64,000 bases of DNA, taken from assembly GCA_965223035.1 (NCBI GenBank), contig OZ244980.1, positions 1,178,001 through 1,242,000 of the forward strand. Direction: 5' to 3'. Below the pieces are notes generated by a model. It made no database searches, was not told the DNA's origin, and was given only the letters and a program-made list of their open reading frames with translations. The translations under genes were made by a program, and so were the position numbers. The stretch comes from CAMDPA01 sp965223035. GTDB taxonomy: Bacteria; Pseudomonadota; Alphaproteobacteria; Rhizobiales; Hyphomicrobiaceae. Shown piece after piece: positions 9,449 through 17,013 of this stretch (position 1 is its first letter; the number at the start of each line of letters is the position of its first letter).

Positions 9449-9837
9449 CCAAGCAGACAACGGAGAAGACAAAAAAGCTGAAGCCAACCCGACCAATAAG
9501 CGGAAAACGCAGTGGAAATCCAAGCGGGAGGCGAAGCGCAGGTCGAGGGCCGTGGTTCGCGGTAAGGCCTGCGGCACGTTCAGATGATTCAGCAAGACGT
9601 CGAAAAGTGTGTTGACGCACAAAACAAGGGTTGATTGCGTAACACTGATCTCTGCATTTATAGGGCGAAAACCTTCGCCTAAACGCCCGGCAGCCGTGGC
9701 TGCCGGTTTGCCCGTTTGTGAGCAGATGAAGTGATTGATCGCGCGGTCGGTCCGACCAGTTCCACTATAGCGTCCGGCGATCAATCAACGCGTGAGGGAC
9801 GAAAGCCGCCCGTCGCCAATATGGCGAAAGCAAAGAG
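9449..9837. other. Intergenic with lysine/arginine-rich open segment
   Basis: From 9450 to 9587 one plus-strand frame is open and extremely basic (it includes KRKTQWKSKREAKRRSR) but has no start codon. It could be the detached tail of the secreted protein at 9077. Nothing else is recognised. Confidence 0.4.
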
Positions 9838-10026
9838 TTATTTCTTCTTCTTCGTTGACTTCTTCTTCGACGTTTTCTTCTTAGTATTTTTCTTCTGCAC
9901 CAATTCGACCGGTGCACCGGCGCTGACCCCTGGCTTACCGACCAAGCTGCCGAAGGGCGCCGCGTGCGCTGTCGAAAGGCCAAATGCCATTGCACTGAGC
10001 AAAATGACGAGTTTTGTCGTTGACAT
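9838..10026 (-). CDS. Small secreted protein with poly-lysine tail
   Basis: A 62-residue product: signal peptide (LVILLSAMAFGLSTAHA, then APFG), a short linker, and a tail of about 17 residues that is almost pure Lys with Thr and Ser (KKNTKKKTSKKKSTKKKK). The ATG at 10026 has AAGGAG seven bases upstream, which clearly beats the in-frame start at 10155. The strongly cationic exported tail could bind envelope polyanions or nucleic acid; this is inference. No family recognised. Confidence 0.65.
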   Translation of the reverse strand: MSTTKLVILLSAMAFGLSTAHAAPFGSLVGKPGVSAGAPVELVQKKNTKKKTSKKKSTKKKK

Positions 10027-11052
10027 GCAAGTTTCTCCTTTGTGCCCCCAGAAGTGGGACTTGAGCGCCTCGTGCCCTTGAAGGAGGGCAGAGGATCGCG
10101 ACCATACCGATCCCATTGTTTTTGACAAACGAATGATTTTTGTGGACCCGATCAATTCTATTGAATTGAAATCGGCTCCTTCGAACGCGGTGCCGCTGGT
10201 GGACGCAATCGCACTGAACGCAGTATGCCGCGATGATCAGCCATCATTTCTGATGCAGATATTCCACAGTTCTGAACTGCGGCCAATTGCTACCAGGGTG
10301 ATCGGCGCGTCAAAGTCTTGCCGTGCGCTGTTTGAGCCCAGGGCATGCTTGGCTCGACGTGCAAAGGTCCATCTCCGGGCCGGCCATGTGTTCGCGTGAC
10401 CGCGTCGGCACGGGGTGCAAACAGGACGTGACGGGCTGCGCGGTGTTCGGCCAACTCGACGATGGCGTGTCTCCGACATCGATGCGCTTGACACACGGTA
10501 CGTTTGATCATCTGCACGACCATTCGTTCCAGACGCAGATATTGTTGATAGATGCGCAAAAATAGCCCGTAATGATTAAGAACAAGAGCTTTTCTGAGAT
10601 TTCTCGGAAATGTGTGCGAGATAACAGGAATAATATCGATAATCATAATTCTGATGGAGCTATCAGGGATGCCGAAGAGTTTTGTCGGCGTCAGGGCTGG
10701 CCGTGGCACGATAGGATAGACAAGTTCAGCTGGCGTCTGCGCGACGCGTCCGATATCAGCGACGGTGAGGCGAAACTGGCGCGCAACCGGGTTATTGCCA
10801 CGCTTAAGCAGCTTCGCGGGTTTTGCACCTGCCGCCGGGCCAATGGAAACAACCCTGACCCCAATCCGGTGTGCTCCGTCGCCGAGCAGCAGCCAACAAT
10901 TCCGGAGCAGTCTTCCCAGGACATCAGGAAGTTGGTGAAGGACCTCCAATTGGGAGATGCGGGGGTCTTGGTGCCGCTGAGCAGCTTGCTGACCTTGCTG
11001 ACAGTAGCGGCGAACGCGGGCGTGGATGTCACCGCATGATAGCGTTTCAGTC
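10027..11052. other. Region without a confident gene
   Basis: A plus-strand frame of 155 codons (10572-11039) and minus-strand frames of 219 (10290-10949) and 113 codons overlap one another. None shows a family motif or a good ribosome binding site. Codon structure looks coding-like around 10690-11030, so a decayed gene is possible there. I make no call. Confidence 0.4.
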
Positions 11053-11191
11053 TTAGAGCAATCTGCCTTTAATCGGAATCGGAACGATCCCGATTAAAGG
11101 CAGAAAGTTGCTCTAGACTTTAAGACCGATCATCTTTGCGCCTTAAATCGGAACCGGCTTTGCGGTTCCGATTTAAGGCGCGATGATCTAG
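11053..11191 (+). repeat. Family A composite palindrome, long form
   Basis: Hairpin I (TTAGAGCAATCTGCC ... GGCAGAAAGTTGCTCTAG), a linker ACTTTAAGACC, then hairpin II (GATCATCTTTGCGCC ... GGCGCGATGATCTAG). It is the best-preserved long copy. Confidence 0.92.
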
Positions 11192-11359
11192 AACGGATCA
11201 CGCCGCATAGTGGGATTAAGCAATGATACTGGCCAAGCCACCAAGCTTCAGCCAGGACAAGAGTTCTGGCACGAGTCGGCACTTTGGTCACGCCTGAACC
11301 AGAAGCGACGGTCTGGAATGAGTGGTCACCTCAGTCTCCGGATCGGACCCTGAAAACAT

Positions 11360-11437
11360 TGGTCGGAGCGGTGAGATTTGAACTCACGACCCCCAGTCCC
11401 CCAGACTGGTGCGCTAACCAGGCTGCGCTACGCTCCG
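11360..11437 (-). tRNA. tRNA-Pro (anticodon GGG)
   Basis: Reads CCC codons. The acceptor stem CGGAGCG pairs with CGCTCCG, the discriminator is A and CCA is encoded in the DNA. The anticodon arm is CCAGT-CTGGGGG-ACTGG with GGG at positions 34-36. The T arm contains GTTCAAATC. All four arms fold. Confidence 0.96.
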
Positions 11438-11613
11438 ATCATGATCCGCTGCGATATCCGCCAGTCTCGGGGCACCGGAAGCTCGGCGGTCTCGACTGGC
11501 TGACGGCGCGGGCCCCAAGGGTACACAGGTAGCCGAGCGCCGAGAGGGGGTCAAGCGCGGGTAGCGCTGGCCGGCCACTGTTGTGCCCACCCTTGGTGTC
11601 GATGCCGTGACGA

Positions 11614-12057
11614 TCAGGAGTAGGGTTCGGCCTGCCCATAGCGCAGGATCAGCTTAGCCAGCTCGGGCTCGTCGACCGCGGCCGCAGCCTCGACTGGAGA
11701 ATACCAAGCGCGTTCGCGCTGGTCCTGCTCTGGCCACGTGGTGAGCTCACGTTCGACGGTCATCAGGAACACTTTGACCTTCACTGTCACCAACCCGCTC
11801 GGTTGGCGCTTGTCGTAGGTATAGTAGCCGATACTTTTGCGGTGGGTGGTCCCGATCAGGCCGGCCTCTTCACGGGCCTCTCTAACCGCCGCGATGTGAT
11901 CTTGATGCCCTCGCAGCGGCCAGCCCTTGGGGATCACAAGCCGCCGTGTCTCGCGCGAGGTGACCAGCATGATCCATCGCGTCCCATCACCATCCGTGCG
12001 GATGGGAAGCGCGCCAACCTGCTTGGTCTTGCCAGACAGCACCGATACAATCTCCAT
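11614..12057 (-). CDS. Nudix hydrolase
   Basis: A 147-residue pyrophosphohydrolase acting on a nucleoside-diphosphate-linked or inositol-phosphate-like substrate; the opening IPKGW recalls the diphosphoinositol/diadenosine polyphosphate subgroup. The Nudix box spans G45 to G66 with the catalytic REAREEAG at 59-66. The conserved Glu seven residues before it is His51 here, a departure from the consensus G-x5-E-x7-REUXEEXGU. The metal-binding REXXEE is intact. ATG start at 12057. It is a single gene between the tRNA and a divergent monooxygenase gene. Confidence 0.9.
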   Translation of the reverse strand: MEIVSVLSGKTKQVGALPIRTDGDGTRWIMLVTSRETRRLVIPKGWPLRGHQDHIAAVREAREEAGLIGTTHRKSIGYYTYDKRQPSGLVTVKVKVFLMTVERELTTWPEQDQRERAWYSPVEAAAAVDEPELAKLILRYGQAEPYS

Positions 12058-12309
12058 TAGTTGCGACTAGTTGCGACCGCCATCGATTGCGACCGCCATC
12101 AATTGCAACCGCCCCAATCAAGGCAGCTCTCCGCCGGTCCCGCCGAGACGTTGTCGGCTACTCTACACCGCCATGTCAGCACAGATTACGACACTGCAGC
12201 CGGAATCGCTAAAAAAACAGCTGTTCAGCAAGCCGGCCCCACCGTGAGCGCCACATTCGCGCCTAGCATAGCGGCATTGACGCTGGTAATGCACAATGTG
12301 GGCAATCAT

Positions 12310-12343
12310 GTCGATGCGTTAATAATAGTGTCGATGCGTTAAT
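12310..12343. promoter_or_regulatory. Direct repeat, candidate operator
   Basis: Two exact copies of GTCGATGCGTTAAT begin 20 bases apart, about two DNA helical turns, in the 340-bp gap between the divergent Nudix and monooxygenase genes. Such phasing suits paired binding of one regulator. No regulator is identified. Confidence 0.4.
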
Positions 12344-12397
12344 CGAGTGTTTTCGGCCCGTAACGGACGAGACTGGTCCGCACAGGAGATCACGGCC

Positions 12398-13522
12398 GTG
12401 CCACACGCTAACATCTTGCAAGCCGCGCGCAATCGGATGCATGGACACAACACGCTTCGGTTGGGTTTGTTCGGCGCCAATTGTTCATCGGGGCGTGCGG
12501 TGACGCGGGTGCCGGAGCGTTGGAGCGGCGACTGGCAGGATGCGTTGGCGCTGGTGCGCGTGGCCGATGCGGCCGGCATCGATTTTATGCTGCCGATTGG
12601 CAGGTGGAAGGGCTACGGCGGCGAGACCGATTATCAAGGCGCCACCTACGAGACTGTGACATGGGCCGCCGGGCTGTTGGCGGCCAGCACGCGGATCACG
12701 GTGTTTGGTACGGTCCATGCGCCCTTGTTCAATCCCATCGTCGCCGCCAAGATGATGGTGACCGCCGATCATATCGGCCAGGGGCGGTTTGGTTTAAACA
12801 TCGTTTGCGGCTGGAACGAAGACGAGTTCGACATGTTTGGCGTCAACGCTCACGATCACGAGCGCCGCTACGAGTTCGCGCAGGATTGGTGGGATGCGGT
12901 GCAGCTCGCCTGGAGCGATGTCGATCACGGCGATTTTTGCGGTCGTCACCTGCGCTTGAAGGGCATCCGCGCCAAACCCAAGCCCTATGGCGGCTCGCGG
13001 CCGGTGGTGATGAACGCGGGGTCTTCGCCTGCTGGCCGCGCATTTGCCATCCGTAACTGCGATGCCTTTTTCACCACGGCCCATCGGGAGTCGCTGGCAG
13101 AGACCAAACAGCGGGTGAAGGGTTTTCGCGAGCAAGCCCGTGCGCTGGGGCGCGACATGGATGTTTATACCGTCGGCGTGGTGACCTGTCGGCCGACGTT
13201 CAGCGAGGCCCGGGACTACCATCACCATGCTGTGGTCGAACAGGCGGATTGGTCGGCCGTCGATGGCATTTTGGCCAAGAAGGGCATCTCTGTAAAAGCC
13301 GTCGGAGCCGATGCCTTCCTCAAGCATCGCCAAGCTTACGCCAACGGCATGGGCGGCTATCCGCTGATTGGCGACCCCGATCGCATCGCCGCGGAGCTGG
13401 CGGACCTGAGCCACGCAGGCTTGAGTGGAATTGCCGTTTCGTTCGTGAACTATCTCGACGAGTTGCCCTACTTTCTCGACGAAGTGCTGCCGCGCCTGCA
13501 GCGGGCTGGGCTCAGGGCGTAG
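12398..13522 (+). CDS. LLM-class flavin-dependent monooxygenase
   Basis: Luciferase-like (bacterial luciferase fold) monooxygenase of about 374 residues, using reduced FMN supplied by a separate reductase. Typical features are the N-terminal beta strand LRLGLFG, the TVHAPLFNP and IGQGRFGLNIVCGWN stretches, and the C-terminal GDPDRIAAEL. The overall pattern recalls RutA (pyrimidine) and alkanesulfonate-type enzymes. I chose the GTG at 12398, nine bases after CAGGAG; an earlier in-frame GTG at 12347 has no site. The gene is followed 63 bases later by a maleate-isomerase-family gene, as in ring-cleavage pathways of N-heterocycles, but the substrate cannot be read from sequence. Confidence 0.9.
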   Translation: MPHANILQAARNRMHGHNTLRLGLFGANCSSGRAVTRVPERWSGDWQDALALVRVADAAGIDFMLPIGRWKGYGGETDYQGATYETVTWAAGLLAASTRITVFGTVHAPLFNPIVAAKMMVTADHIGQGRFGLNIVCGWNEDEFDMFGVNAHDHERRYEFAQDWWDAVQLAWSDVDHGDFCGRHLRLKGIRAKPKPYGGSRPVVMNAGSSPAGRAFAIRNCDAFFTTAHRESLAETKQRVKGFREQARALGRDMDVYTVGVVTCRPTFSEARDYHHHAVVEQADWSAVDGILAKKGISVKAVGADAFLKHRQAYANGMGGYPLIGDPDRIAAELADLSHAGLSGIAVSFVNYLDELPYFLDEVLPRLQRAGLRA

Positions 13523-13585
13523 CCGGCCAGCTTGCACGACAATGCCGGGCACGCAGTCGACATCGCATGAAGAAGGACACAGACC

Positions 13586-14299
13586 ATGGCCAGCCGAGTC
13601 GGTCTGATCATTCCGTCGAGCAATCGCATCGTCGAGCAGGAGATGGTGCAGCAGTACCCGACCGGCATGCCTGTGCACATCACGCGGCTGCGAATGACCG
13701 GCCCGCACAAGGTGGCGATCGCCGACCTGGTACCGCGCATTACCGAGGCCACGGCTTCACTTGTCGATGCCGGCTGCGACATGGTGACGTTTCATTGCAC
13801 GGCAAACGCGACCGACGAGGGTCCACAGGGCGAAGCGCGGATTCTGGCGGCGATGGAAGCAGCCGATGTGCGCCACGCATCCACGACGGCAACCGCCGTA
13901 CGCCGCGCCTTGGCGGCCTTGAAGGCGCGTCGCATTGTGTTGATCACACCTTATAGCCAAGCCGAGACCGAGCATGAGGCCAACTATTTTCGCGCTATCG
14001 GGATTGAGGTGGCCGGCGCCAGCGGCCATGACTTGGGGTCGGCCAATTATGCCGCTGCAACGCCCCAGTTCTGGTTGGAGGCCGGCTTGCGCGCCAGTCG
14101 GGTGGACGCTGACGTATACTTCTTGAGTTGCGCCAACATTGCCGTGCTCGGCCTTGTCGACGACTTGGAGAAACGCCTCGATCGACCCGTTCTGACCAGC
14201 AATCAAGTCGTGGTTTGGGACCAGATCGCTCGACTTGGGACGGGCAGTGCGTTTCAACGTGAAGGTCGACGCCTCGGGCGGTTGTTTGCGTATGCTTGA
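13586..14299 (+). CDS. Maleate isomerase / Asp-Glu racemase family protein
   Basis: A 237-residue protein of the maleate cis-trans isomerase/arylmalonate decarboxylase group. Two catalytic-type cysteines are visible, Cys71 in FHCTANA and Cys182 in LSCANI, the arrangement used for maleate to fumarate isomerisation or racemisation. The N-terminal GLIIPSSNRIVEQE is a family signature. It is likely co-transcribed with the flavin monooxygenase before it. A pathway that ends in maleate, such as nicotinate or pyridine breakdown, would fit, but other genes of that pathway are not present. Confidence 0.87.
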   Translation: MASRVGLIIPSSNRIVEQEMVQQYPTGMPVHITRLRMTGPHKVAIADLVPRITEATASLVDAGCDMVTFHCTANATDEGPQGEARILAAMEAADVRHASTTATAVRRALAALKARRIVLITPYSQAETEHEANYFRAIGIEVAGASGHDLGSANYAAATPQFWLEAGLRASRVDADVYFLSCANIAVLGLVDDLEKRLDRPVLTSNQVVVWDQIARLGTGSAFQREGRRLGRLFAYA

Positions 14300-14402
14300 G
14301 CGGCTCTCAAGGCCTCAAGCGCGTCAACGCCCACGTTGGGGTGGTCCGCGAGACGACCGGCTGAGACGGCCCGGCAGGCCAAGTCGAACGATGGTGTGCG
14401 CG

Positions 14403-14465
14403 CTAGAGCAACCTGCCTTTGATCGGAATCGGAACGATCCCGATTAAAGGCGCAAAGATGATCTA
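14403..14465 (+). repeat. Family A palindrome, short hybrid form
   Basis: The left end is of hairpin I (CTAGAGCAACCTGCC), the right end of hairpin II (GGCGCAAAGATGATCTA). Confidence 0.88.
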
Positions 14466-14769
14466 AGAATCATTGGACGGATTGAACGCCACGGTCCCGC
14501 CGAGATCGACCGCGGGCATCCGTCCGGCTCCCAAACGTCCGCACACCCTCAGCTGACGGCTGTGATCAGCAGTTTCACCCGCCCGCCCGCGGCGCACCCG
14601 TCGACGACGACGCCCTGCTACACGGCGAATGCCAGTTTCATTGCTTGAGCGAGATCAAAGCGCTGGCCGAGTTTGCGGTTGACTCATTTGGAGGGTTTGA
14701 TGAATATCGTTTAGATCATTTGCAGACTGCGATTGCGGAAAATCGTTCCGTTCCACCCATCGATTTAAG
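14466..14769. other. Intergenic, probable promoter region of DUF3604 gene
   Basis: No gene seen. This 300-base stretch precedes the first DUF3604 gene and must hold its promoter, but no clear -35/-10 pair stands out. Confidence 0.45.
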
Positions 14770-16719
14770 GTGTGCGTCGTGCGTAATTGGCGGGCCTTGA
14801 CGCGAACACTTGCGGTCTTTTCCAGCATGGTCGGTTTCGCTCACGTTGCCAGCGCTCAGGTTCCCCCGCCGCCCGATGGCAAGGCAGCTTTGTCGGGCGC
14901 CTATCCGGGCAAGACCTATTCACCCTACGCGCAGCGTCGCTTTCCAACGCGGCTGCTGTGGGGCGATTCCCACCTGCACTCCGCCATGTCGATGGACGCC
15001 GGCGCATTTGGCAATCGCCTCGGCGTGCGTGAGGCCTATCAATTTGCCCGCGGCGGCGAAATGACGTCATCGACCGGCCTGCGCGTAAAGCTGTCGCGTC
15101 CGCTGGATTGGCTGGTTATTTCCGATCATTCGGATAACATGGGCTTTTTCCCCGATCTGTTCGCCGGCAAGAGCCATATCCTATCCGATCCCAAAGGTAA
15201 GGATTGGTATAGTCGCATTCAGGCGGGGGAAGGGGTCGACGTCGCGCTTGAGCTGATCGGGCTGTTCTCGCAAGGTAAGTTTCCGCCGACCCTGATGTAC
15301 ACACCGGACTCCAAACCCTATAAATCGGCCTGGCAGGAGACGGTCGCGGCGGCTGAAGAATACAACGATCCCGGAACGTTCACGGCATTTATCGGCTATG
15401 AATGGACTTCGCTCGTCAAAGGAAACAATCTCCACCGCGTGGTGATCTTCCGTGATGACGGCTCACTGGCGCTGCAGACGGTGCCCTATACGACGGTGGC
15501 GCCGCAGGGCAGCACCGATCCGCTAGATCTCTACAAGTGGCTGGAGGACTATGAGACTAAGACCGGCGGTGACGTGCTTGCCATCGCCCACAACGGCAAC
15601 CTTTCAAATGGCATCATGTTCCCAGTTGATGCCCAGTATACCGGTCGTAAGCTTGATGAAACCTACGTCACCAAGCGCGACAAGTGGGAGCCGTTGTACG
15701 AAGTCACCCAGATCAAAGGTGACGGAGAAACCCATCCGTTCTTATCGCCCAATGACGAATTCGCCGATTTTGAGACCTGGGCGATCGGCAACCTCGACGT
15801 CTCGCAAGCCAAGACCGACGCGATGTTGGCCGGCGAATATGCGCGTGAGGCGCTCAAGCGTGGTCTGTTGCTGGAATCGCGATTGGGAACCAATCCTTAC
15901 AAATTCGGAATGATCGGCTCGACCGATAGCCACACCGCGCTCGCCACGGCCCAAGAGGACAATTTTTTCGGCAAGCACTCCGGTTATGAGCCGCAGCCCG
16001 ACCGCATGAGCCATCCGTTTATGCGCAGCGACGCGGGCACCATCGCTTCGTGGCAGCAGGTGGCATCGGGTCTCGCCGCAGTGTGGGCCGAGGAAAATAC
16101 GCGCAAGTCGATCTTCGATGCGATGGAGCGCAAGGAGGTCTACGCCACCACCGGACCTCGCATGGCCGTTCGGTTCTTCGGTGGCTGGGCCTTCAGCGAA
16201 GACGATTTGCAGTCGCGCACGCCGGCCTTCGTTGGTTATCAAAAAGGCGTGCCGATGGGCGGCGATCTGCCGGCGAGCGACACCGGCGCCGCCGCACCGA
16301 CCTTTATGGTCTATGCGTTGCGCGATCCGATTGGCGCCAATCTCGACCGCATTCAAATCGTCAAGGGATGGCTCGATAGCAGCGGCAAGACGCACGAGAA
16401 GGTCTACAATGTCGCACTATCGGACGGGCGCAAGGTGGACGGCGAGGGCAAGGCCCCGCCGGTGGGCAACACCGTGGACGCCAGCACCGCCAACTACACC
16501 AATTCCATCGGCGCACCTGAGTTGAGCGCGGTATGGGTCGATCCAGACTTCGATCCCACTCAACGCGCGTTTTATTACGCGCGCGTCATTGAGATCCCCA
16601 AGCCCCGATGGACCACGTTCGACGCCTTTCGGTTCGGTGTGCCGCTGCCGAAGGGCGCGCCGGTTTCGGTGCAGGATCGCGCGTACACCTCGCCGATCTG
16701 GTACACGCCGCGTGGGTGA
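14770..16719 (+). CDS. Secreted DUF3604 protein (PHP-like metallohydrolase), copy 1
   Basis: A 649-residue exported protein. A signal peptide (LAVFSSMVGFAHVASA) is followed by QVPPPPDGK. The DUF3604 body has motifs typical of PHP-type metal-dependent phosphoesterases: GDSHLHS, ISDHSDNMG, FIGYEWTS, IAHNGNLS and STDSHT supply His/Asp/Glu ligands for a multi-metal centre. The true substrate of the family is not known to me. GTG at 14770, with an alternative GTG three codons on; no strong ribosome binding site. It is about two-thirds identical by eye to the next gene and carries the same domain order, so it is a tandem duplicate. Confidence 0.88.
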   Translation: MCVVRNWRALTRTLAVFSSMVGFAHVASAQVPPPPDGKAALSGAYPGKTYSPYAQRRFPTRLLWGDSHLHSAMSMDAGAFGNRLGVREAYQFARGGEMTSSTGLRVKLSRPLDWLVISDHSDNMGFFPDLFAGKSHILSDPKGKDWYSRIQAGEGVDVALELIGLFSQGKFPPTLMYTPDSKPYKSAWQETVAAAEEYNDPGTFTAFIGYEWTSLVKGNNLHRVVIFRDDGSLALQTVPYTTVAPQGSTDPLDLYKWLEDYETKTGGDVLAIAHNGNLSNGIMFPVDAQYTGRKLDETYVTKRDKWEPLYEVTQIKGDGETHPFLSPNDEFADFETWAIGNLDVSQAKTDAMLAGEYAREALKRGLLLESRLGTNPYKFGMIGSTDSHTALATAQEDNFFGKHSGYEPQPDRMSHPFMRSDAGTIASWQQVASGLAAVWAEENTRKSIFDAMERKEVYATTGPRMAVRFFGGWAFSEDDLQSRTPAFVGYQKGVPMGGDLPASDTGAAAPTFMVYALRDPIGANLDRIQIVKGWLDSSGKTHEKVYNVALSDGRKVDGEGKAPPVGNTVDASTANYTNSIGAPELSAVWVDPDFDPTQRAFYYARVIEIPKPRWTTFDAFRFGVPLPKGAPVSVQDRAYTSPIWYTPRG

Positions 16720-16783
16720 GTAGGTGTTGGTCGCGTGCGAGAATCTGGCAAGCCGTGAAGGTTCGGAAGTCAAAACTGATCAC

Positions 16784-16844
16784 CTAGAGCAACCTGCCTT
16801 TAATTGGAATCGGAACGATCCCGATTAAAGGCGCGATGATCTAG
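16784..16844 (+). repeat. Family A palindrome, short hybrid form
   Basis: CTAGAGCAACCTGCC ... GGCGCGATGATCTAG, lying between the two DUF3604 copies. Confidence 0.9.
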
Positions 16845-17013
16845 CAGTCCACGACGGCGCATCAACGGTTGGCTTCACAGCGCTCTGCAACGACCCGTTG
16901 GCCGTTGGCCCGGATCGGACGCAGGTGCAACCGGCACATGCCAAATTGGCAAACATTATGCCCAAGTGGCAACGATTATGCGTCTGATCCACATGTGTTC
17001 GATGGAGGAAGTC

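Noticed and set aside
10290..11039. Overlapping frames of 113-219 codons on both strands
   Set aside because: No family signature, and frames contradict each other; kept only as an uncertain region.
12794..13708. 304-codon minus-strand frame
   Set aside because: Antisense to the flavin monooxygenase, whose family motifs are clear; no start signal or homology on the minus strand.
15742..16395. 217-codon minus-strand frame
   Set aside because: Antisense to the DUF3604 gene; similar shadows occur opposite the second copy.
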